Source of the DNA: Phoenix dactylifera
Taxonomy: Eukaryota; Streptophyta; Magnoliopsida; Arecales; Arecaceae
Assembly (NCBI RefSeq): GCF_009389715.1
Contig: NC_052405.1
Location: forward strand, 8,659,194-8,723,193
DNA length: 64,000 nucleotides
Reading direction: 5' to 3'
Shown: piece by piece, positions 12,339 through 24,100 of the stretch
Numbering within the stretch: position 1 is the first letter of the stretch
Layout of the letters: each line of letters begins with the position of its first letter
The notes under the pieces: generated by a model
What the model saw: the letters and a program-made list of their open reading frames with translations, nothing else
Databases searched by the model: none
What the model was told of the DNA's origin: nothing
Position numbers and translations under genes: made by a program

Positions 12339-15300
12339 ATGGCAAGTATGAAAGGGGCTGCTAACTTTAGGAACTCGGCATCTAGTGGAAAACAGTCTTT
12401 CCTTCCTCCGAAAAGCCCCTTTCCGACCATGCCCATATCTTCTGCTGACTATGGGACCATAGGATTGAAGGGCATCCCGAAACTGAGAGAAGGGCACAGA
12501 CACCACCAGCGCACTTCGTCTGAGAGCTTTCTCATTGAGGAGCAGCCATCCTGGCTTGATGATCTGCTTAATGAGCCAGAGACGCCCGTGAAGAGGGGAG
12601 CTCATCGCCGCTCGACAAGTGACTCTTTTGCATACTTGGATGGAGCTAATATTTATGCTAACATGGAAACCTTGGCTCAGGAGGAGGGCAGGCAGCAGGG
12701 CATCTCCTCACAACCTTCATGGGGAGTTCAGGACTTTGATTGCCTTAAAGATGCACGACATGCTTCTTATTATACTGAGGCAAATTCATTTGGGAGATCT
12801 CAGAATAGAGGATGGGAGGCCTTGAACATGGTTAACTGTACCAGTGGTGCTCCATTGGCAAAGGATGAGATGGTGCATCCAGGGTCAACATCTGTTCTGA
12901 GGGAAGCTGATGCAGCAACATCTAATGTTACTGAGAAGGAGGAGCAGGAGCAATCTCCCAAAGATTCAAAAGGTACATCCGAAAGAAAAGAAGGCTCTTA
13001 TGCTAAGCAGTCTGATGTGGACCCAAAACGAGTTAAACAGTAAGTTCCATGCTATTTTTTTATAATATCAGTGTTATTTTATAGCTTTGTGATTTCTCAG
13101 TAATGTTGTGCTAGTATTATATAAAAAAAATAACAATCAGATTACTCTATATGTATCACCAAAATTTTATCATAGTTATGTTTACCTCTGTCATTGGCTT
13201 AATGCTCATGCATATTGAAGATTTTGCCTGAAGTCCTGGTTCCTGATGGAATCATCTGTTTGTTCTTTTTTCTTGGCCAGTTTTGACCTTTCTACTATAT
13301 AATTAAACCAGTCATTCTGGTTAAATGGAATTTTGCTGCCAGTAGTTATTTAGTCAGCTTTTAATTAACATGAGCGAGCTGAATCTCTTTGAAGATCCAC
13401 ATTCTGCTCCCCCCCTTCTCTTCAAGTCTATGTCGTGGAATTATAAACTATCCTTTTACATTATTGATTCATGATTAATATAGCATATTTAATTTTGATG
13501 TAACAATTCTATTTAGTAATTGATGATTGAGCTGCATCAAAATTTATGATTGAGCTGCATCAAAATTTATCTCTATGTACTTGGTGAAGCATATTCCTGG
13601 CTATATTATATGTCCCATCTACCCTGTCTGTTTTGCATTGACTCGAGCCAATGTCACGAACTTTCCTACAACTTTTCTTAATTCTGCATGGTTGCATAGC
13701 ACCAAGGTTTCCACTGAAATTAACTGGCTTTGGAAGTCAATGCCCAGATTCCATTTTGGAAGCATACCAAGTGGAAAATACATTTAACATTGATATAAAG
13801 TTGGCTTCATGGACCCAACTTTTGCCTGTTTGTTTAATCTAAGGTCAAAATTTATAAATAAAAGATCAGTATCCCCTGAGTTTCCATGACCTATCTGGTA
13901 TCTAATACCTCCTCCTTCCTAGGGTTATTCTGAGCTGTATGTGACCAGATTATTTATAAAATTCTCTCTTCGTTCGTGACCCCATCTAGTCGTCCTTCCC
14001 TTATTTCTTTTGAAATTACTTATCATAACTAAATTTTCTTTCAGGTTTGGCACACATTCACAATTCGTTTGCACGTCATTGTCGCTTCCTTGGTCATCTT
14101 GTGCTCATAGTCACAATATTTGCTGCATCTTTTAAAAAAGTTGCGAACTATTTGCAATAGGAAACAAACCATCTACCAATGATCAAAAACAAGTCTGATA
14201 CTTGACTCAAACGAAACATGCTTAAGATTCAAATTAGGAAGTATGACCAGAACTGGAATTTGGAGGACCCGACCCGATCTGAATTTGGATCAGGTTGGCA
14301 ATAATAAATGAGCAAAGGCACTTTCAGTTCTTTAGATAAACCAACAAAGATATTTTTATTAATTGAGCATGAAATAGGACACATAAAAACCATGGTATTC
14401 TCCCTGCTTTAAGCTAATAACTAGCCCATTATCGATAAATTTGTTTTTAACGTATGCTCTAGAGCTGTTTTAAGTCCTTTTAATTTGATCTCTTTAAACT
14501 TTTGTTGACACTACACTTATTATTACTTTTGGATCAGTATTAATTTCATTATCATCAATCTGATGCTTAAATGGTGGATCCAGCGTTTCTGATTTTGCAA
14601 AATCCTCAAAATCTATCCATATGAAATTAACTTTAAATGCCTAGTATTCTAGATCCTTTATGTAGCTTTTTGTTAATCATTGTCTTATAATTTCTTTGGT
14701 ATAACATGTCATGGTCACTTTATGCCATGCATATATATTATAGAATTAAGGGCCTGACAATTAAAGCAAATGTTTCTTTTTTATGGATGACCTGTGTTTG
14801 TGGCAGATAGCCGCCTCAAATATTTAACAATGCTTCTTCTTGTGTACATGTAATGATCATTTCTTTTGATTGCATTTGTTGGTATTGTTTTGTTCAATTG
14901 TATGCCTGGTTTTTTAGTTGATAGCCTTTACATTATGCATTTGTGACACAAAGTGGCCTTCTCGCTTAGGAATCCGGCTTTTTAAATGAATGGAGTTCTC
15001 TATTTGAAACTTAGTTCTTCTTTTGAATGATATCAAAGTTTAGGAAATTCTAGTGGATTGCTCCATAGGTGCATGAGCTAAGGCTAAATAACCAAAAAGG
15101 TAGGTCCAGTTCCTACTAGCTAGTTTTCTAGGTTTATAGGAGGCTTTTATCTTGCCTGATATCAGTAGTTTGTAGACAGTTGGCATCAATTTAAGTGCCA
15201 GTTTTGAAATGTTCTCTATATTTTTGGATTATACTTTGATTCATAATGTCAAACCTGTATTAATGTGCCAAGGTTAGCTAATAATGATGTGGATTTGAGG

Positions 15301-16976
15301 TTTACGTTAAACAGGTTTCACGGTATTTGGCGACCTTTGATTTTGTTCTAAATTTCGGAGTGAACAAAATGCTGTTTGCTGCTGCATGCTTTTCATCACT
15401 ATGCTTCTTCCCCATAATAACTAACAGCCCTTCTTGCAACCTCTAAAGACAATCATGCTGACCGGAAGATGTTTTATGATTTGTATTGTGTATGAAGCAC
15501 AACATTTTTTCAGAGAAATGAAGTGCAACATGTTAAAAAATAATCAACAGAAGGTAGCATATTTTTAATCCTTTACATGGAGAAAATGGACGAACTCAGT
15601 AGGCATGTGGTACCTGTTGTCTCCTGGTTGTGTAATGGATCGAAAGGTTATGATAAAATGCTCCTGAATAATGATATCTTTTCAGTCCATAACATCATAT
15701 GAAAATCAAACAGTGCTGGATCAGTCTCATACTGACTAAAGCAAATGCTTTTGCTCTTCTTCTTTTTTTGAACTCTTTTTTAAAGTTGGCATCCATGTAG
15801 TTTCAGTACTTAAGATATTGAAGTAGACTCACCTTTCCGTAATTACAGGCAATTTGCTCAGCGCTCTCGTGTTCGGAAACTTCAGTACATTGCTGAGCTG
15901 GAGAGAAATGTTCAAGCCTTGCAGGCATGTCTTAGCAAATATAATTGAAGTTTTTGGGGTTTGAAATAGCTGTCTGGAAAGTGCTGACATAATATCTTCA
16001 TGTGTGTCTCTACAGGCAGAAAGAATGGAAGTTTCAGCTGAACTGCAATTTCTGGATCAGCAGAATCTTATATTGAACTTGGAGAATAAAGCCTTGAAGC
16101 AACGATTGGACAGTCTGGCTCAGGAGCATCTTATAAAAAGCCGTAAGTACATTACAACTGACAAGTTGCAAGCATTTCTTGCTTGGCACTTCCTTGAGGA
16201 TTTCTGTAGGCATTCAAGTCAGTTTTGAAGATAAAGTAACAATTTGATGGTTCCCAGTAATAAGACATAAGAGACAGGAATTTTATCTGCATGGAAGCAT
16301 GGGGCTTTTGTCTTACATATTAATAGAAACTGCTTATGGTTCATAAATATAGGATAGTTTCATTAGCATTGGTTTTTCTTTTTGTTGCTAAAAGTCTTCT
16401 ACTTGTTTGCCCCTCCTACATGCTTCAGCCCTTCCAAGTACCAACCATGGCTTGGGTAACCACCATCAATTGCAGTACTATTCTGTATAATACCAATCTC
16501 AAATCCCTTAAATATATATTGTTTTTCCTCGTTTTTAATTTATTTTCATTTTTTAAGTTTTCCTTTTACATAAAATTACAAATCAATAAGTATAAACAGA
16601 TTATTTGTGTTTGTGAGCTGCCACTGATTGGACATGATCTCCTTCGAAAATATGTTGTCTATTTCAAGTTCTGCTCCCGCTTGTAAGGATTGCCTTCCAA
16701 ACATATGTTATCGGCCTCCAATACGATAGCATATACTTTTGAATGACTTGAAGTTTCTTTTTGGACTCTGCAGTTCAGAAGGAGATGCTGGAGCGAGAAA
16801 TTGCCCGGCTTCGATCATTATATCAACAGCAGCAGCAGCAACTGCAACAACCACTTGCTCCTGCCCATAGTCGCAGTAGCAGTAGAGATCTTGAGTCACA
16901 ATTTGCCAATCTCTCTTTGAAACACAAAGAGCCAAATTCTGGGCGGGATCCAGTCACAGGTCCTCTCCGTATTTGA
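12339..16976 (+). CDS. bZIP-like transcription factor of the At4g06598 type, basic region non-canonical
   Basis: Four coding exons (12339-13039, 15849-15924, 16016-16142, 16774-16976) give 368 residues. Two in-frame stops directly precede the ATG. The N-terminal half has the family marks LPPKSPFP (near 25), [24 protein letters not shown] (split as [13 protein letters not shown] and [11 protein letters not shown]) and [12 protein letters not shown]. The basic region and zipper run from about 228 to 300: [22 protein letters not shown], then heptad leucines through [14 protein letters not shown] short polyglutamine run near 314-322 follows. The invariant Asn of the usual bZIP motif N-x7-R is absent, with Lys in its place. 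I remember the same feature in At4g06598 proteins, so DNA binding may be altered or depend on a partner. Intron 2 uses a GC donor. The protein should act in the nucleus; its targets are unknown to me. Confidence 0.88.
13525..13570. repeat. Exact 23-bp tandem duplication in bZIP intron
   Basis: The unit beginning gattgagctgcatcaaaat occurs twice head to tail with period 23. A small slippage duplication. Confidence 0.85.
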
Positions 16977-19000
16977 TGTTTCACTTCCACAATCCACATG
17001 TATGTGGGTTCTAGATATTGTGTTCCATCTCCTCATCCCACCAGTGTGTGGCCTCCAGAAATTGCATCGAGAAGTGAGCTGGAAACTTGGAATTGCATCC
17101 AAGGTGAATAAACATCAGAAGGTTAATAACTCTAGAGGCTGATCTTCGTTTCTTTTACTTGTTTCAATATGCACACCTGGCAGTCATCTTCACCTTCCGC
17201 CCATTTGTTGATGCTCGACCTGTCAGAGGTGTAAAGTTTTTCTTGTAGTGTCATGCTTTTGGCACATCTTTTTATTTTCATGACCTACACTTTCTTAATT
17301 AATTCCATAATCTTGTTTTCCATCAGATACTTTCTTTGAAGCTCATTCAACATCTGGATCCTTTTGATGCCATGGATGGTATGTGGATGTTTATGTAGTA
17401 TCTGAAGGGAGCATCGACAACCTTGATATCCTGTATGTTGTATTGCTATTCAAACTATTATGGCCAACATCAGTTGATGGTTTTTTTTCATTTGTAGTTA
17501 CTGCTATTGTTAATCTTGCTTGCTAGATGTCCGTAAAAGGCTCAGGCCTGGACGGCTTAACGATTGCTGGTAAACTTCCCACTGTGCACGGTTCTGGTAG
17601 TGCTACTGGTATTTGACATAGATGACTCATAGTGTTGCTATGCTGCATCACTGTACTATAATCAAACGGTCGTCTGTGGGAAACTTCTTCCCACGGGATT
17701 TGCAAGTGGTGGTCATGAACTTGATTTAAAGTCTTATTGTTGCAGGCTCGTCGCTCATAGGTAAGTTGGCTAGGTGAGTTCTTCCATGACCGCCACTTGA
17801 ATTAAAATTGGTAGTTCAGTGTTTCAAAACGCAGATTGTTTTGTCTACCATTGTGATTGTATACTCAGGTTTCGATACAATGTACCTAAAAGACCAATAC
17901 TCTACATTGGAAATGTAAGAAGATTACCAATGGGCAATAGAAATATATGTTTACATGAATCTTCTTGTTTACATGTGGTGCAAGCAGTGGTTTAGGAACT
18001 GTTCTGAAATTCCAAGAATCAAGGCATATTTGGGTATGTCCTGTCCGCTAGCTCTATTTTTCAGATCTCCAATTGACTATTTGTGGATACTGGTTGCTAG
18101 GGAAGGTGGTAAGGGATCAGGTCTTTTCAGATCCCAAAAAAAAAAAAAAAAAATCATATACAATTCATTTGTCATCAAAATTTTATTTTACATTGTGTTT
18201 ATGATTTCACTTGTCGATTATATCTTAGTAAATAAAATAAATAATAAAAATAAGAGATCCAAGTAACAAAAACTGTGAAATTCTAAGTATGTTAGGCATT
18301 TCATTTTTCTCCTTATCATATTTTAGTCATTTTCTTAGTCATTAGTTGTGTAGCCTTTCGAATTGTACAAGATCCTTTGCTAGATTACCACTACCCCAGG
18401 AGGTTTGGAGATGGATTTTTAGAGTTTGCCCATTCCACGATGACTGGTGGACCTTTGATCTTAGCCAATCCAAATCTATCCTATTTACAATTAGGTTGAT
18501 TTTAGCCAATCCAAACTCAAGCCAATCATAAAGACTCTGGTGTACCATGAGCTTAGCTCAGCGTTGCCATGGTAAAGTGGTGTATCCCTCAAGCTTTCAA
18601 CACTTAATAGGGATTTTTCTGGCATAAAAATCCTGACAACAGGGGCAGAAATCTCAAACAGGGATACCTCCTCCGCTCCACCAGGTGGAGAAATTATACC
18701 TTACACCATATGCACCAAATCAGCAGTGCACCACACCAATCGCATTTGGATGCATGGCCAAGCTTGCCACGTCATCCCAAGACGGAAATGAGAAGGTGAA
18801 ACCTTGCTTTGATGGGTTGGTGGGTCGAGGTCAGAAACTTCCACCCTTTGTGCTGAGTTTTTTTTTTTTTTTTTCCTTCTCTTCTTTTGATTGTGTAAAT
18901 GATATGGTCAAGTGGATGGTGGTCATTGCAATTGGGTATGTCCAGGCTGAGCTTGTGTCCATGGTAAAAGTTCGTGTCTATATAAGTTTCTATTCCCAAC
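16977..19000. other. 3' region of the bZIP gene and gene-free intergenic DNA
   Basis: The 3' untranslated part should occupy the first several hundred bases; I could not pick one poly(A) site with confidence. Beyond it I see no coding exon. The short open frames at 17523-17705, 17955-18266 and 18685-19014 match no family known to me. Poly(A) and poly(T) runs at about 18136 and 18860 hint at old retroposed pieces. Confidence 0.5.
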
Positions 19001-19001
19001 A

Positions 19002-19140
19002 ATGTCCCGTTTGATTGCAGGATAAAGTGGAGTTGTCTGGGATAAAACCAACTTTTATGCTTCCTAGTTTATTCCATTTTATTTGGCCAAACAAAATAAC
19101 TTTACCCCGCATTAGAGGACAATGATGGAGGGCAGTTTTA
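19002..19140. repeat. Diverged repeat pair, copy a (GGATAAAGT family)
   Basis: The block tcccgtttgattgcaggat through taaagtggagttgtc, followed by ctagtttattccattttat, recurs in diverged form at about 19850-19990 (gtttggttgcgggataaagt, agtttattccattttatat). The GTTTGG-type opening resembles Tourist/Harbinger MITE ends, but neither copy has clear borders. Confidence 0.4.
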
Positions 19141-19216
19141 GATTTTTTTTTTTTTTTCAATTCAAATTCTCACTTATCCTACAAAATTTATAAGCAGACA
19201 GTCTTGGGTGAGTTTA

Positions 19217-19353
19217 TGTAACAACTCAAGACCTCACCCAAAATGGCTAGTCAGAAGGTATTATTTGGGTTTCTTGATCCTGTGTAATTATTCAAGATCT
19301 ATCCAGTGAATAATTGATGTATGACTAAACACACATTCGCACGGGTCCTTACA
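19217..19353 (-). mobile_element. Solo LTR of a TRIM-type element (137 bp)
   Basis: Read on the minus strand it starts TGTAAGGACCCGTGCGAATG and ends GAGTTGTTACA, so it has the TG...CA ends of an LTR. It is flanked by gttta and attta, a near match to a 5-bp target duplication. The same LTR, also 137 bp, occurs in the array at 42.8-43.8 kb, where it is joined to a primer-binding site. A lone LTR is what remains after recombination between the two LTRs of an element. An old fossil with no coding sequence. Confidence 0.8.
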
Positions 19354-19849
19354 ATTTAATCATATAAAGATCGGCTCATCTTGTGCAAAAATTACGAGCA
19401 AGGTAAAGCAATTAACCATGCTTAATTGTTAAGTAGGTATGTGATGTTATTAGGCAACCTTGGATTATATGTTGATCGAGATGCATGTGTAGGAGAATAT
19501 CAAGACCATCAAATCTGTTGACAGATCATCCATAATTCTTCTATGACGACGAAAAAGATAACTATACATTGATGGTTCAACTAAAAAGCTTATAAAGTTA
19601 TGCTAGATTTAAATCATGAACCCCATTATAACATCAAGAAAAATCCATTAAGTTACGGTAATTATGAATACATGCAATCGTAATCATGGAATGGAAAATT
19701 TATGATGTAGTGTAGTGGATTTTTTTGAACAGAACTAGGGGAATTATTGATAATTTAATGTATCTTCATTTTGTTAACCTAGTCAACAAAGAATAGAGGA
19801 ATAGAGTTCAGCAAAATGAAACCACTCTCTGAACGCTTTAAGGAGCCAT

Positions 19850-19990
19850 GTTTGGTTGCGGGATAAAGTCGAGTTGCCCAACATAATACCATCTTCCAGT
19901 TTATTCCATTTTATATTGCCAAGCATCATATTTTTCTGCTCACTTATTCCACTCAACTGGCATTTTTTTTAACAAAAAGCAAAATAAAGT
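19850..19990. repeat. Diverged repeat pair, copy b (GGATAAAGT family)
   Basis: Partner of the block near 19002-19140. It opens with catgtttggttgcgggataa and shares the later agtttattccattttat segment. Borders are uncertain. Confidence 0.4.
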
Positions 19991-20635
19991 TATTCTTTAG
20001 TATCCCTTCATTTGAAACCCCACTTGGATGGCTCACTTCCTCAGCAAAAAAAGGGATAACATGTACCCAGCACTTGAGGATTACGCAGTCCTCGTTCTTA
20101 AATTCCCCTTGTCAATTTCAGAATCAGAATAGCAAATCGCATACAGACATTTGTCCCCTCCGAGGCTCTGAATTCACGTACAGTTTAAGCTTTGCTTGCA
20201 ATAAAATTTGCTAGAATTAGGTGCATGGGAACACCATGCATTGCATAAGATATTAACCATATCTAGAGAATTTCGCCGATATCAAGGGTGTCACCCCTCA
20301 AAACAGAAGGATATCAAGCGTGTCGCAGCAAATAAGATTGGATTCGTCAGCTTCCATCAAAGAAGAGAATCGACATTATTATACTAAAACTTTCTTTCAC
20401 TGCACTAGGTATTGGAAGCATTAAACAATACCTAGAAGAACATTGTTACTAGATATTAAAGGAGGACATAACACTAATAACCATTGCTTTATAACCTCTT
20501 AGCGGAGTTCGTAATTAACCTCTCCTCTCGTTATTTCATTCAACACCACACTTTCAAACAGCATAATTAAGAAGTTTTTATTATTACATACTGGCAATCC
20601 TTTCAGAATCAGCATCTTTCTTCCAGCTTCGCAGT

Positions 20636-21071
20636 TCAGGGAGTAGTAATACCTGCACAAAGAATGTGAATCATCCTCCCTCCCTTCGTTAGATGGGAAG
20701 CATGCAAAGACTACTTGAAGCCATTAACAGTGGCAGTGAATGGATTAGAACTTACTGCCACACTTGAAGTGGTGAGGCACCCGGCGGCCGCACCCTTCGA
20801 TGAGGCCGACGAAGCGGTTGACGTCGACGAGGGCGGCGAGCTTGGGAGTGATGACAGGGCACACGCACTCGACATGGCTCACACGCACCCGCTCGCAGCA
20901 CGGCGGGCTCGGCAGCTCCCCGTACAGCACCGCCTTGCATGCATTGATTAATGCCCGCCGCTCCGCCTTGCATGCCGCTGCGCTCATCCCCGCATGCGTC
21001 GGCATCGCCCCCACCGCCGCCGCCACCACCACCACGGCCAGCAGTAGAACAGCAGCTCTTGAGCTTTCCAT
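20636..21071 (-). CDS. Small secreted eight-cysteine protein (LTP / protease inhibitor / 2S albumin superfamily)
   Basis: Two exons, 20756-21071 and 20636-20652, give 110 residues ending KCGSITTP. The first 28 or so residues are a signal peptide with a hydrophobic core (AAVLLLAVVVVAAAVGA). The mature part has the complete eight-cysteine motif: C in AACKAE, C in NACKAV, CC in PPCCER, CxC in ECVCP, C in EGCGRR and C in FKCGS. This spacing makes the four disulfides of the hydrophobic seed protein fold, which usually holds a lipid or inhibits hydrolases in the cell wall. The ligand cannot be told from sequence. A TATA-like stretch at about 21186-21197 (minus strand) lies some 115 bases upstream. 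A lone intron just before the last six codons is common in this superfamily. Confidence 0.88.
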
Positions 21072-21085
21072 AATCCCTTATCTCC

Positions 21086-21120
21086 AACTCTCTCTCTCTC
21101 TCTCTCTCTCTTCCCCCCCC
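21086..21120. repeat. (CT)n microsatellite and C run in LTP leader
   Basis: About thirteen CT units followed by a run of C lie just upstream of the LTP-like start, so on the minus strand the leader is a GA repeat. It probably lies in the 5' untranslated region. Confidence 0.85.
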
Positions 21121-24100
21121 CCCAACCCTAAGTATAGCCCTTGCGTCTTTGGACCGTGTCAACCAAGTCACCAAGTCTAATGACAAATATATACATAAAG
21201 AATTAGTAGCTTAACTTGAAAGTTAGTTTGGGAATTGGAATGCTTAATTGTTTGGTTATGAAAGGATAGTTGGACTGTTATGGAATATTAAGATTTATAG
21301 TAAATTACAAAACCTCTTGCCACCTACGTTTTATTATACTTGCAAGAATATATCCTATATGAAAAGTCAAAATTACCCTTACGTGATGGATAAATTACAA
21401 AAAGCTTTGAGATTAGGAATAAATTATACTTATATTCAATAGTTTGAAAAACCTACGCTTATTTTCCTGAAGTTTGTTTTGATCCAATGCTTTAGCCTAT
21501 AACTTAACAGAATGTTAGCTAAACCACTAATTTAAAAAAAATGATCAAATTAGCCTTAAGTAATATAACATCCACTCAAGAAAGAAAAAAGTTGTGAGAT
21601 ACCATGGGTCTAAGCTTGATCTTGATGAACTATAGCTATGTGCTAAGAAAAAAGTAATCTAAATCTTTCAAACAAGTGGGGTGCCTTTAAAATTTTCTGC
21701 TACAGAAAATTAGTATGAAGAGTTTTATTACTTAAGCTAGCCCATCCATGGAATTGCAACTAATCCGCCCTCCAAAAGAATACATGTATTGATTTGAATC
21801 CTTTTGATAATATGCTGCCAAACTATCATATGCCTATATATAGGCATTGGAATTTCCATCCACAACGATAATGTTAAAGAATCATATCTATAGTATTGGA
21901 CAAGTAGAACTCAAAATCGGCAAATAATACACCAGCATCCTCGATCTTTATGACATGGTAGGTAGGGAAGCGAGAACCAAGTCTGATCAGGAACAACGGA
22001 TGTTGGTTGGAAAGGATGCTGGTTGTTGGATGTTGATCGGAAAGAAAGCTTATTGTTGGTCGTTGGTCGTTCGTCGATTAAAAACGCTCGTGGTGGAATG
22101 GCGAAGTGATAGAAAAATCCTAACTACTTAATTTTGAAGAGAAGAAGACTTTTACAAATATAAAAATTCAAAGAAGTCAATTTAACATTTTGTAGAGATA
22201 TTTTTGACTTTTTATAATAGATAAATAGTTTCACTAATACTGTCAATTTGACTGGGTATAAGTGTAGGTTTTACAAAATATTAGTTATAAATGTAACAAA
22301 CATAAATCTCAGAAAAATTTTTGTAAGGTTATTTTGGTTATTCAAATTTTTTTCTTACGTGACATTTGTATGTTAACGTTTTGACTAACTTTCTATTAAA
22401 TTATGAGTTAAAGTATTAGGTAAAAATAAACTACAAGAGAATAGGTGTAGGTTTTTTCTATTACTGGATGTAAATATAATTTCTTTTAGTTTTATTGATA
22501 TTTTTGTAATTTACTTTAAGATTTATATTAAGGTTGCCTGCTTGGTGGAAATGGTCTTTTAAGTTAGACTAATCGTATTAAGAAATTGTTATTGTGGCTT
22601 TCTACCGAATTACGTACTTCCCGTGGGCTTCGGGGACTTGGGTCTACGGAATCACCGAATCCCATTTAGATCGCCCCTAGATGTTGACTTAGTGGGTGCA
22701 AGACTTTGACGATTTGGCCTCCTTCTGTCGGCTACCTTCTCTTGGAAGGACATGAGAGTTGAAGTTCTACCGTAAATTACGGACTACCTGTTTTCCTGCT
22801 CCCTCAAACCCCTCCCCCCATCCAAATTCTCGCTCATTTTAATTAACAATATCCAACTACATCAACCTTATCAAATGCTTGGCAACAATAAAATCAAGGA
22901 AGGTTTTTATTAAAAAAAAGAAATTAAGAAAGGTCTAAAACATAATGTCAGCTTATTTATGATATTTTTTTAAAACTATTTTTGAGAACAACTCAAGAAA
23001 GACAAATAAAGCTGATTGATAATTCCTTAAGAGTATAAAATGTATGGTGAAGCTAGGATTGGACTCGGTATCTTGTAGCTAAGCTATCACTTTACAAGCT
23101 AATTAACTAGCTTACACCATGGGATGATTTACGGTGACTTGTGATATTTTAAGGATCTCCATGGCTATCGAAATTTATACTACTAACTTGGAACTAGCTT
23201 TATATTTTGGAAGGTTGGTAGGTGTTGTTATTAAGAAAGCCTTAACCATTTGTAGGCAGGGATGCACACCAAAAATGAAAAGTGAGACATATAAACCTAA
23301 AGTTCACCAACTTCATTGTTGGGTCATTCATTTGCGTGATAATATACTAAAAGAGAATTACGCTCTTGTGATGTAGGTAAAACATAATGGCATGAGAAAT
23401 CAATTAAGTGATGGTAATATTTAGATTCTGAATCAGTGAAATGGAAAATAAAATTTAAAAGTCGAGGAAGAGTTTGGCCGCAGAATAACTTTGCCATGTT
23501 TTGTTATCTAGAGATTTAATAAATACTTTTTTTAATCTCTAAAATTTAGTAGATGTTCATGGATCAAAATGGAAAATTCATTTACTACGTAGAGAAAATT
23601 CCATGAAGTTCAATGATAACAATGCAGCATGGATCCGATGATTCTTATAGTTGAAGCTTGCCAATATCTAAATCAAACAAGCAAGTTTTGTTGAAAGTAT
23701 AATGTTCCACATAGATATTGGACTTCAATTATCTTGGAATCATTGGAAATATCTCTTTGAGATCTACAATTGATATATCATGGCCCTTGACCAAATTCTA
23801 ATATTTTCTAAGTCAAAGAGTGACCGAAATGTTCAGCTGTAATTTAGCAACAAAATTATTCTGAATTTTAGATTTTTTTTCATATTAAGAGTCCTTTAAT
23901 TAGATATAATGCCTATAGTAAAAGTTGTCTATGATTATCATTTTTGAATGTCTATTTATATGACTATTTAATGCCTATGGTAAGATAGCTTTTGATACTT
24001 GATTATGACGAACTATTTGATTATTGCAGTAAATTCCACAAGATCTCTCTTCTCCTCTTCCAAATCACTCTCCCAGGTCTTCTTCTAATTTTCTTTCACC

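Noticed and set aside
20752-21186. 144-codon minus-strand frame and 126-codon plus-strand frame at the LTP locus
   Set aside because: Shadow frames of the eight-cysteine gene and its GA-repeat leader; only the 20745-21071 frame shows a signal peptide and all eight cysteines.
22600-22790. Possible LINE reverse transcriptase fragment (GFGDLGLR reading)
   Set aside because: A single short motif in a broken frame; not enough to call a feature.
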